From Paucibacter aquatile (GTDB lineage: Bacteria; Pseudomonadota; Gammaproteobacteria; Burkholderiales; Burkholderiaceae_C), in NCBI RefSeq assembly GCF_002885975.1, contig NZ_POSP01000003.1, positions 3,348,001-3,412,000 of the forward strand: a DNA stretch of 64,000 bases, given 5' to 3'. Under the pieces are notes generated by a model. The model saw nothing but the letters and a program-made list of their open reading frames with translations. It was not told the DNA's origin and ran no database searches. This document shows, in pieces, positions 50,351 through 58,143 of this stretch. Each line of letters starts with the position of its first letter. Position 1 is the first letter of the stretch. The translations under genes were made by a program, and so were the position numbers.

Positions 50351-50552
50351 GCCCGATATTGTGGCACCCGCGCCTGTGCTTCGCGGGATGGCAAAAGTTC
50401 GGTGAAAGTGCTGCGTGCTATAAACCGGGCGCGGCCACGGGCGTGGCTGCAGCCTGGGGAAAACCCGGAATCAACCGTCCCAGCTTGACCGTCGGCGCGC
50501 ATCCGTCGTCTCGCTCATTGCTCGACATTTCCCCGCAGTACCGATTGGGTTC

Positions 50553-51833
50553 ATGAAAAAAGGCTTCTTTTCCATCATGTCGGCGCAGTTCTTCAGCTCG
50601 CTGGCGGACCAGGCCTTGCTGGTCGGCGCCATCGAGTTGTTGAAGAGCACGGCTGCGCCGGCCTGGCAGATTCCGGCTCTGGGCCCGATGTTTGCGCTGT
50701 TCTATGTGGTGCTGGCGCCGTTTGTGGGCGCGTTTGCCGATGCAGTGCCCAAGGGCAAGGTCATGTTCTATTCGAACCTGATCAAGATCTTTGGCTGCTT
50801 GATGATGTTGTTCGGCGCCCACCCGCTGCTGGCCTATGCCGTGGTGGGCCTGGGTGCTGCGGCCTACTCGCCGGCCAAGTACGGCATCCTGACCGAGCTT
50901 CTGCCGCCTTCGCAGCTGGTCAAGGCCAATGGCTGGATCGAGGGCCTGACCATCGCATCCATCATCCTGGGCATTTTGCTCGGCGGACAGCTGGTGGGGC
51001 CGCATCTCTCGCCGATCTTGCTGAGCCTGGATCTGCCATTTATCAACACCGGCATTGACACCGCGCCCGAGGCGGCCATCAGCAGCCTGGTGATCCTGTA
51101 CCTGATCGCGGCCTTCTTCAATCTGAGCATCCCCCGCACCCAGGCCCCGCTGCAGCCGTTGGCGCACAGCCCGGTGGAACTGGTGCGTGATTTCGCCTCC
51201 TGCAACTCCCGCCTTTGGCAGGACAAACTGGGCCAGATCTCCTTGGCCACCACGACCTTGTTCTGGGGCGTGTCGGCCAATCTGCGCATCATTGTGTTTT
51301 CGTGGGCGGCGCTGGCCCTGGGTTACAGCACCACGCAGGCTTCCAATCTGGGCGGCGTGGTGGCGGTGGGCACGGCGGTGGGTGCTGTGGTGGCCTCCAT
51401 CTACATGCGCCTGGACCGTGCGACCAAGGTCATTCCGCTGGGCATTTTGATGGGCGTGCTCATCATCGTGCTGAACGGCATCACGCATCTGTGGGCGGCG
51501 ATTCCCTTCCTGATCGTGCTGGGCATGATCGGCGGCTACCTGGTCGTGCCCATGAATGCGCTGCTGCAGCACCGCGGCCACAACCTGATGGGCGCCGGCC
51601 GCTCCATCGCGGTGCAGAACTTCAACGAACAGGCCTGCATCCTGGGCCTGGGCGCGCTCTACACCGGCATGACCCGCATCGGCTTGTCGGCCTATATCGC
51701 CATTTCCATCCTCGGCCTGATCGTGGCCGTGACCATGTGGCTGGTGAAGCGCTGGCATGAGCGCAACTGCGTGGAGCACCGCGAAGAGGTGGAGCGCCTG
51801 CTGGTGCTGGCGCGCTGTGACGAGTGCCACTGA
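50553..51833 (+). CDS. lplT: LplT lysophospholipid transporter
   Basis: The 426-residue MFS-type protein resembles LplT, which flips lysophospholipids across the inner membrane for reacylation. It has twelve or so helices; GAAAYSPAKYGILTELLPPSQLVKANGWIE and NEQACILGLGALYTGM are family-like. The start is an ATG with MKKGFFSIMSAQFFSSL. No acyltransferase/acyl-ACP synthetase gene follows. A TATAAA box at 50419-50424 is a weak promoter candidate. Confidence 0.9.
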   Translation: MKKGFFSIMSAQFFSSLADQALLVGAIELLKSTAAPAWQIPALGPMFALFYVVLAPFVGAFADAVPKGKVMFYSNLIKIFGCLMMLFGAHPLLAYAVVGLGAAAYSPAKYGILTELLPPSQLVKANGWIEGLTIASIILGILLGGQLVGPHLSPILLSLDLPFINTGIDTAPEAAISSLVILYLIAAFFNLSIPRTQAPLQPLAHSPVELVRDFASCNSRLWQDKLGQISLATTTLFWGVSANLRIIVFSWAALALGYSTTQASNLGGVVAVGTAVGAVVASIYMRLDRATKVIPLGILMGVLIIVLNGITHLWAAIPFLIVLGMIGGYLVVPMNALLQHRGHNLMGAGRSIAVQNFNEQACILGLGALYTGMTRIGLSAYIAISILGLIVAVTMWLVKRWHERNCVEHREEVERLLVLARCDECH

Positions 51834-51856
51834 GTCGCCGGAAGGCTGAAAAGAAC

Positions 51857-51895
51857 AATCCCGCCGCAGGCTGTACGCCCCGGCGGGATTTTTTT
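51857..51895 (+). terminator. Rho-independent terminator after lplT
   Basis: AATCCCGCCG and CGGCGGGATT form a 10-base-pair stem, followed by five T residues. Confidence 0.9.
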
Positions 51896-51922
51896 GTGCG
51901 GCGCCCTGGCGGGCGAGTTTGC

Positions 51923-52858
51923 TCAGGGCCGCTTGCGCACGGGTTCGACGGTCTTGACGCCGCTGAGCACGGCCTCGATGTGCTCCGACCAGGCACGGGC
52001 AATCTTGAAGCAGCCGCTGTGGTTGAGGTGGATCTCGTTGTGCCAGTCGCCGCTGCTGCCGCTGGTGCCGGGTGTTGCCGGGGCCAGGGGCACGGTGGTC
52101 GAGTCAAACACATGCAGGCCCGGGAACTGCTCCTTGTCCGCGGCCATACTCTTGAGCAGCTGGGCCAGGTGGAAGACCATCAGTCGGCTGACCGCGGCCC
52201 AGTCGGCGCTGGGCAGGGCATAGGCCTTGAGGGCCGGGTAGAGCCAGGGGCCGGAAGCGCCCAGGCCGCTGTCGTCGGCGCCGGCCGGGCGTGGCATGGG
52301 CACGGCATAGCAGTGCATGAAGACCGGCTTGCCGGCCGAAGGGCCCTGGTCGCGCAGGGTCAGCAGGTGGCGGACATTGGTGCGCAGGTAGTCGCTGTAG
52401 GTCTGCCAGCCGGGCTCTGAAAAATAACGCGCCACCCCGGCGGATGGGGCCCCCCACTCGGTCTGGTGGCGGATCAGGCGCAGGTGCAGAGGCACATCGC
52501 TGCCGTCGGCCGCATGGGCAGGGGTCTGGGCGGCGGCAATCAGGTCATTGCCGCCGACCGAAAGCAGCACGCCGTCCCAGACCGGCGCGCCATCGTCGCT
52601 GAGCAGGCTGACGAAATCGGCGGCCGATTCCAGGTCCACCATATGGCTGAGCGCCTCGCCCGAGCCGGCGCAGTTGACGGCACAGGCCGGGTCCTTGAAC
52701 ACCATTTCCTGGAGCAGATTGGCATGGGCGTTCAGCTTGGCGGCTGAGGTGGAGAACCAGGAGTCGCCCTGGGCCAGCAGGCGCCAGCGGTAGCTTGTCA
52801 GGTCGGGCGCCGAGGTGGACGACAGGTCCCCCGGCTTGAAGCAGGCCAGATGATCCAA
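51923..52858 (-). CDS. SGNH-type hydrolase-like protein
   Basis: The 311-residue product has the three SGNH blocks: GDSWFSTSAAKLN (nucleophile serine), VGGNDLIAAAQ, and DWHNEIHLNHSG with the catalytic D and H. There is no clear signal peptide. The start is taken as TTG 52858, because GGGAG lies 8 bases upstream and an alternative TTG at 52894 has no site. It probably acts as an esterase or lipase; substrate unknown. It is convergent with lplT and divergent from the EamA gene. Confidence 0.78.
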   Translation of the reverse strand: MDHLACFKPGDLSSTSAPDLTSYRWRLLAQGDSWFSTSAAKLNAHANLLQEMVFKDPACAVNCAGSGEALSHMVDLESAADFVSLLSDDGAPVWDGVLLSVGGNDLIAAAQTPAHAADGSDVPLHLRLIRHQTEWGAPSAGVARYFSEPGWQTYSDYLRTNVRHLLTLRDQGPSAGKPVFMHCYAVPMPRPAGADDSGLGASGPWLYPALKAYALPSADWAAVSRLMVFHLAQLLKSMAADKEQFPGLHVFDSTTVPLAPATPGTSGSSGDWHNEIHLNHSGCFKIARAWSEHIEAVLSGVKTVEPVRKRP

Positions 52859-53228
52859 GGAAGACTCTCCCTTTGTAGCGAACAACGACAACAAGAAAAC
52901 TCGAGCTTGCGGACGGGCAGACGGTGGCTTCCAACGCGTGAAACACCCCCTGCGGATTGCTTGCGATTGAAAGCCAGGCGGCCTTGTTTCGCCATGCTAT
53001 AAACCCTGGGCATTGTTGGCTGGCGAGCGGTCTTCTTGCCAGTTGTTTTCGGCGCTTTCCAGCCCTTTTTTCCCGGCCTGTTGCGGCCGCCCAACCGAGC
53101 CTGTGTTCGCCTGGCCCTCCTGCCGCGCTGCGTCGCCGGCTTGTCATGAAAGCTGCGCCCGCGGCCGCCTCCCTCTCCCTCATTCCGACCCCTCTCGGCC
53201 GCCCTGACCGCGGCCCGCTCTCCTTGCC
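52859..53228 (+). other. Intergenic region, possible EamA promoter
   Basis: This 370-base gap shows no gene. TATAAA at 52998-53003 is a -10-like sequence for the plus-strand transporter, but no good -35 partner could be placed. No repeat or RNA gene was seen. Confidence 0.4.
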
Positions 53229-54131
53229 ATGCCCGTTCTTGCCCTGATGTTCAACGCCCTGGTCTGGGGCCTGTCCTGGTGGCCCTTCCGCCAGTTCCAG
53301 GCAGCCGGCCTGCACCCCTTGTGGACCACGGTCTGCCTCTACCTGCTGTCCTTGCTGGCCGTGTCCTTCAGCCAGCGCCAGGCCTGGCGTGAGTTCCTGG
53401 GCACGCCCTCGCTCTGGCTGGTGATGCTGGCGGCCGGCCTGACCAACACCGCCTTCAACTGGGGCGTGGCCCTGGGTGATGTGCTGCGCGTGGTGCTGCT
53501 CTTCTATTTGATGCCGCTCTGGGCGGTGCTGCTGGCGCGCCTGATCCTGGGTGAGCGCCTGACCCTGTTGGCCGGCCTGCGCATGGCCCTGGCCCTGGGT
53601 GGCGCGGCCTTTGTGCTGGCGCCCGAGGGCGGCGGCCTACCCTGGCCGCGCAGCCTGGCCGACGGCCTGGGCCTGTTCGGTGGCTTCTGCTTTGCCCTCA
53701 ACAATGTGATGCTGCGCCGCGAGGCGGCCCGCGGCGCCCATGCCCGGGCCCTGGCCATGTTCAGCGGCGGGGTGTTTGTGGCCGGCGGCGCGGCCGCGGC
53801 CATGGCGGGCGCGGGCCTGGTGGCCTGGCCGGCTTTGCCGCATGTCGGTTGGTTGTTGCCGCTGGCGGGCATGGCCGTGCTGTTCTGTCTGTCCAACCTC
53901 TCGCTGCAGTACGGCGCCGGGCGTCTGCCGGCCAATGTCACCGCCATCGTCATGCTGATCGAGGTGCCGGTGGCGGCCTTGTCGGCGCTGTGGCTGGGCG
54001 GCGGGCAGCTGGATTTCAAGACCGCGGTGGGTGGCGCCTGCATCCTGGCGGCTGCCCTGCTCTCGGCCCTGGAGCGCTCGCAAAAGCCGGCTCAGCAAGC
54101 GCCGGCCAGCCCGGCTACCATGCAGGCTTGA
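53229..54131 (+). CDS. EamA/DMT-family transporter
   Basis: The 300-residue membrane protein has about ten helices and two EamA repeats (VWGLSWWPFRQFQAAGL near the start, GGFCFALNNVMLRREAARGA at the start of repeat two). It exports an unknown metabolite. A glutathione peroxidase gene follows after 40 bases on the same strand, so they may be co-transcribed, but there is no functional link visible. Confidence 0.9.
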   Translation: MPVLALMFNALVWGLSWWPFRQFQAAGLHPLWTTVCLYLLSLLAVSFSQRQAWREFLGTPSLWLVMLAAGLTNTAFNWGVALGDVLRVVLLFYLMPLWAVLLARLILGERLTLLAGLRMALALGGAAFVLAPEGGGLPWPRSLADGLGLFGGFCFALNNVMLRREAARGAHARALAMFSGGVFVAGGAAAAMAGAGLVAWPALPHVGWLLPLAGMAVLFCLSNLSLQYGAGRLPANVTAIVMLIEVPVAALSALWLGGGQLDFKTAVGGACILAAALLSALERSQKPAQQAPASPATMQA

Positions 54132-54171
54132 GGCGAATTTCCGCCTTCCAAGAATCACAAGGAACCTCGCC

Positions 54172-54660
54172 ATGGCCGCCAGCGTCTACGACTTTCAGGC
54201 CCTCTCCATCGACGGCAAACCCGCCGACCTGGCCAGCCAGCGCGGCAAGGTGCTGCTGATCGTCAACACCGCCAGCGCCTGCGGCTTCACGCCCCAGTTC
54301 GGCGGCCTGGAAGCCTTGTGGCAGCGCTACCGCGACCAGGGCCTGGTGGTGGTGGGCTTCCCGAGCAATGAATTCGGCGGCCAGGATCCGGGCGAGAACA
54401 GCGAGATCGCCTCCTTCTGCCAGCTGAACTACGGCGTCAGCTTTCCCATGATGGCCAAGGTCAAGGTCAATGGCGCCGAAGCCCACCCCCTGTGGCAGTG
54501 GCTCAAGTCCGAGAAGCCCGGCCTGCTGGGCACCGAGGGCATCAAATGGAACTTCACCAAGTTCCTGGTCGGCCGCGATGGCCAGGTCATCAAGCGCTAT
54601 GCGCCCAATGACGCACCCGAGAAGATCAGCGCCGACATCGAGGCTGCGCTCAAGGCTTGA
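54172..54660 (+). CDS. Glutathione peroxidase-family protein
   Basis: The 162-residue thiol peroxidase reduces hydroperoxides. The active cysteine is C37 in VNTASACGFTPQF, with FPSNEFGGQDPGEN and KWNFTKFLVGRDG as further family blocks. It uses cysteine, not selenocysteine; thioredoxin is a more likely electron donor than glutathione in such bacterial enzymes. It ends with an 11-base overlap with the convergent Crp/Fnr gene. Confidence 0.95.
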   Translation: MAASVYDFQALSIDGKPADLASQRGKVLLIVNTASACGFTPQFGGLEALWQRYRDQGLVVVGFPSNEFGGQDPGENSEIASFCQLNYGVSFPMMAKVKVNGAEAHPLWQWLKSEKPGLLGTEGIKWNFTKFLVGRDGQVIKRYAPNDAPEKISADIEAALKA

Positions 54661-55267
54661 GACCCTCGGCCTGCTCGCGCAGGCGCCGTCGGATGCGTGA
54701 CAGGGCCACATCGGTGATGCCCAGATGGCTGGCCAGCTGGCGCTGCTTGAGGCGCCGGGCCAGTGCGGGTTGCTCGGCCAGAAAGCGCAGATAGCGCTGG
54801 CTCGCGTCCAGCATCAGCCATTGCTGTTCCCGCCGCAGCTGGCCTTGCAGCTGGGCGTTCAAACCCTGCCAGAGCAGCTCGGCCAGGGTCGGCTCCTCGG
54901 CCTGCCAGCGCTGCAGCTCGGCATAGGGCAGGACGCAGACCCGGCTGGGCTCCAGCGCCTCCAGGGTGACTGCGCTGGCTTGTGGCGCGCCCGGCAGCCC
55001 CAGCCATTGCTGCTCCGGGTAGAACGCCAGATTGCGCTCGCGGCCGCTGGCGTCCAGCAGGCTGGCGCGCAGCAGGCCCTGCTCCACCCACCAGAGTGCC
55101 TTCGGCGTGTCGCCGGCACGCAGCAAGACCTGACCCCGCTTCAGCGGCAGCCGCGGCAGCGCCGCCCAGCGAGCCAGGCGCGCGGGCGATTGCTGCAGCT
55201 GGGCCAGCAAGGCCTCGCCGCAAATCGGGCAGGGGGCGGGGCTTTCGGCGATCTCGGGGCGTGGCAT
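54650..55267 (-). CDS. Crp/Fnr-family transcription regulator
   Basis: The 205-residue protein has an N-terminal cyclic-nucleotide-like sensor domain (LLAQLQQSPARLARWAALPRLPLKRGQVLLRAGDTPKALWW is split: PLKRGQVLLRAGDTPKALWW) and a C-terminal winged helix (KQRQLASHLGITDVALSRIRRRL). Two N-terminal cysteines (CPICGEALL) are not the Fnr iron-sulphur pattern. Its target is unknown; the convergent peroxidase gene may be a coincidence. Confidence 0.88.
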   Translation of the reverse strand: MPRPEIAESPAPCPICGEALLAQLQQSPARLARWAALPRLPLKRGQVLLRAGDTPKALWWVEQGLLRASLLDASGRERNLAFYPEQQWLGLPGAPQASAVTLEALEPSRVCVLPYAELQRWQAEEPTLAELLWQGLNAQLQGQLRREQQWLMLDASQRYLRFLAEQPALARRLKQRQLASHLGITDVALSRIRRRLREQAEGLKP

Positions 55268-55316
55268 GAACCGAGGTTAATGCATGTGGCGCCGGGCGGC
55301 CCCAGCATGCACTCCC

Positions 55317-56171
55317 ATGAACACCGATCTGGAAACAGGCACCAGCGTGCCGCGCCGCTTGCACACCATGAACTGGCCGCATCTGCTCTTGCTGGCCGCC
55401 CTGCCGCCGGCGGCCTGGGCCTTGCGCGACTGGCCGCCCGAACAGGTGCTGGCCCTGCTGGGTCTGGCCTCCTTGGCTTTTTTGATGCTGGCCGAGCGGC
55501 TCTGGCCCCTGCGCAAGGACTGGCAGGCCCGCGGCCCGGAGCTGGCGCGTGATGGCGGCTTTCTTGGCCTCAATGCCCTGGTGGACAGCCTCACCGGCCT
55601 GCTGCTGAGCAGCCTGGCTTTGCGCTCAGGCCTGGGAGGGCATGGGCTGGCCCTGGATCTCCACCCCGGCCTGGCCCTGCCGCTGGCCATAGCTCTGGGG
55701 GAGTTGGGCCCCTTTGCCCTGCATCGCTGGGCACATCAAAGCCCCTGGCTGTGGCGCTTTCATGCCTTGCACCACCAGCCGACCAAGCTCAACGCCGCCA
55801 ATGCCGTGCTGGCCCATCCGCTCAATGCCGCCTGGAACCAGGCGGCGCGTCTGCTGCCTTGGCTGCTGCTGGGCTTCAGCGCCGAGGTGATGCTGTGGGC
55901 GGCGCTGTTTCTGCAGGTTCAGGGCCTGGCCGTGCATGCCAATCTGCGCGGCAGCCTGGGGCCGCTGAACTGGCTGATCGGCAGCGCCGAGCTGCACCGC
56001 TGGCACCACAGCGTGGTCGAGGCCGAGGCCCACAACTACGGCACGGCCATCCCTTTGTGGGACCAGCTTTTCGGCAGCTTTGTGCACCGGCCGGGCCAGG
56101 CGCCGGCGCGGCTGGGTCTGTTTGCCGGTACGGCGCCGCCGACCTGGCTGCCGGCCTGCTGTCGCGGCTAG
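55317..56171 (+). CDS. Fatty acid hydroxylase/sterol desaturase-family membrane protein
   Basis: The 284-residue membrane protein has the His-box set of the sterol desaturase superfamily: HRWAH, HALHHQP and HRWHH, which bind two iron atoms. Several membrane helices flank the boxes. Members hydroxylate or desaturate lipids, carotenoids or sterol-like molecules; the substrate is not given. ATG 55317 is chosen, since the earlier frame contains a proline-rich run. It overlaps the convergent Crp/Fnr gene by 4 bases. Confidence 0.88.
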   Translation: MNTDLETGTSVPRRLHTMNWPHLLLLAALPPAAWALRDWPPEQVLALLGLASLAFLMLAERLWPLRKDWQARGPELARDGGFLGLNALVDSLTGLLLSSLALRSGLGGHGLALDLHPGLALPLAIALGELGPFALHRWAHQSPWLWRFHALHHQPTKLNAANAVLAHPLNAAWNQAARLLPWLLLGFSAEVMLWAALFLQVQGLAVHANLRGSLGPLNWLIGSAELHRWHHSVVEAEAHNYGTAIPLWDQLFGSFVHRPGQAPARLGLFAGTAPPTWLPACCRG

Positions 56172-56866
56172 ATCATGACGCGCAGATGCAGCTGGCCATA
56201 GCTGCAGTGCAGCCGGCCTTCGGCCTGCGCCTGTTGCAGCAGCTGGTTGACGGTCTGACGCGAGAGGTTGGCCACGGCGGCCAGCTCGGCCTGGGTGGCG
56301 CGCAAGGTCTGCCAGCCCTGGGCATCGGGCGGGCCGGCGGCGCGGTCGCGGCGCAACTGGGCCAGGGCCAGGGCAAAGCGCTCGGGCGCGCTGCGGTGGC
56401 GCGAGGCCTCGAGCAGGCGCAGCGTGCCGTCGTAGCGGCGCGCAAATTCGGCCATCAGGGCGCGGGCAAAGCCGGGCCAGCGGTCCATCAGCAAGGTGTA
56501 AGCCGCCGAGCCGATCACCAGCACCTGGCTGCTTTGCGTGGCCAGGGTTTCATAGCTGGCCGCCTGGCCGGCTGCAAAGGCGGCCAGTCCGAACAAGCGC
56601 GGCGCCTGCACATGCTCCAGCACCGAGACCGTGCCGTCCAGGCCGGTGAAGCGCGCCTCGATCTCACCCGTCACCAGGCCGTAGAAGGCCAAGGCCGGCT
56701 GCCCTTGAGCGAACAAGGTGCGGCCGCGGGCCAGACGGCGCAGGCTGACGCTGCCTTGCAGCACGGCCTCGGCCGGCATTTGCGCGCCGTCCAGCTCGGG
56801 GAAATTGGCGCACATCAGGGCGCGCAGGGCGGCGTTGGCGCTGGTGGCTGGGGGCGTGCGGTCCAT
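56168..56866 (-). CDS. Crp/Fnr-family transcription regulator
   Basis: The 232-residue regulator has a sensor domain (LARGRTLFAQGQPALAFYGLVTGEIEARFTG is split: RTLFAQGQPALAFYGLVTG) and a C-terminal winged helix with TQAELAAVANLSRQTVNQLLQQ. No ligand-binding cysteines are seen. It may control the membrane hydroxylase gene next to it, but the two are convergent. ATG 56866 is preferred to 56914. Confidence 0.9.
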   Translation of the reverse strand: MDRTPPATSANAALRALMCANFPELDGAQMPAEAVLQGSVSLRRLARGRTLFAQGQPALAFYGLVTGEIEARFTGLDGTVSVLEHVQAPRLFGLAAFAAGQAASYETLATQSSQVLVIGSAAYTLLMDRWPGFARALMAEFARRYDGTLRLLEASRHRSAPERFALALAQLRRDRAAGPPDAQGWQTLRATQAELAAVANLSRQTVNQLLQQAQAEGRLHCSYGQLHLRVMI

Positions 56867-56946
56867 GGTGAAGGCAAAAGACGCGTGCTTTCGCGATTGT
56901 CGGGTGCCCGACATTGTGCCGGGCGTCGGCCTCGTAAGCTGGGCGC

Positions 56947-58062
56947 ATGGATGATGACGACCTGACCCCTTCCACCGATCTGCAGCGCTGGGCCCGGCAG
57001 TACCGCCAGTTCGCGGTGCAGGAATGCCCGAACGACCCGCTCTACGTGGCCCTGTGCCAGATCGTGGCCGATTCGCCCGAGCTGCTGGCCTTGATGGCCC
57101 ATGTGCGGCATGCCCCGCAGGCCCGGCCCAATCTGCTGCTGGCAGCTCTGCACGAGCGGGTGCTGGCCGGCGTGCCGCATGACTTGGCGGCTTACTACCC
57201 CAGCGTGGGCGGCGAACGCGCGCCCGATGCGGCGCTGGCGGACAGCCTGCACCGCTTTGTGCGTGCCGAGCGGCCGCGCCTGCTCGAGCATCTGCGCCTG
57301 CGCAGCACCCAGACCAACGAGATCGGGCGCTGCGCCGTGCTCTGGCCGGCGCTCAGCGCCATCGCCGCCCAGACCGGCCGGCAAGACCTGGCCCTGTTCG
57401 ATTTCGGCTGCAGCGCCGGCCTCAATCTGGGCGTTGATGCCTACCGCTATGACTACGGCCGTTTCCAGCTCGGCGCCCCGGCGGCGCCGGAGCGGCCCAC
57501 CGTGGCCTGCCAGTGGCGCGGCGCTGCCGAGCCGCCGCGCACGCCTTGGCGCTTGCGGGCCCGCTTGGGCGTCGATCTGGCGCCGGTCGATGTGCAGGAC
57601 GAGGATGCGGTGCGCTGGCTGCGCGCCTGCCTCTGGCCGCACGACCGCGTCCGCGCACGCCGTCTGGACCAGGCCCTGGCCCAGGCGCGAGCCAACCGCC
57701 ACCCGGTGCAGCGGGTCGAGCAGGGGCTGCAGACCCTGGCCGTTTGGCTGCAGGGGCTGCCGGCCGGCGTGCAGCCGGTGCTGTTCAACAGCTGGGTGCT
57801 GGCCTATTTCGATACACCCAGCCTGGCCGCCCACCGGGCTGAGGTCGAGGGCTTGATGCGCCGGCACAGCCTGCTCTGGCTCAGCGCCGAAACCGCCTCG
57901 CTGCGCCCGCCCGGTCTGGCTCTGCCGCCCGCGCCCGAGGGCGAGTCGGCCGAGAGTGCCTCACTCTGGACTGTTCAAGCCTTGGCGCCCGATGGCCAGC
58001 TCAGCGCTTGGGTTTTGGCCTGGTCCCATGCCCACGGCCATTGGCTGCACTGGCTGGGCTGA
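56947..58062 (+). CDS. DUF2332 protein
   Basis: The 371-residue protein matches the DUF2332 pattern: LQRWARQYRQFAVQECPNDPLYVAL, then TQTNEIGRCAVLWPALSAIA and LFDFGCSAGLNLGVDAYRYDYG. The last block looks like a nucleotide- or SAM-binding motif, but activity is unknown. It is divergent from the Crp/Fnr gene (80 bases), so that regulator could act on it. The sensor kinase gene follows after 81 bases. Confidence 0.9.
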   Translation: MDDDDLTPSTDLQRWARQYRQFAVQECPNDPLYVALCQIVADSPELLALMAHVRHAPQARPNLLLAALHERVLAGVPHDLAAYYPSVGGERAPDAALADSLHRFVRAERPRLLEHLRLRSTQTNEIGRCAVLWPALSAIAAQTGRQDLALFDFGCSAGLNLGVDAYRYDYGRFQLGAPAAPERPTVACQWRGAAEPPRTPWRLRARLGVDLAPVDVQDEDAVRWLRACLWPHDRVRARRLDQALAQARANRHPVQRVEQGLQTLAVWLQGLPAGVQPVLFNSWVLAYFDTPSLAAHRAEVEGLMRRHSLLWLSAETASLRPPGLALPPAPEGESAESASLWTVQALAPDGQLSAWVLAWSHAHGHWLHWLG

Positions 58063-58143
58063 AAACGGGGGGAAATCGCCACAGCCGTGGCGCCGCGCTT
58101 GCGGCATGATCCAGCCTCCTCCACTTGAAGCAGGTGATGGCGG

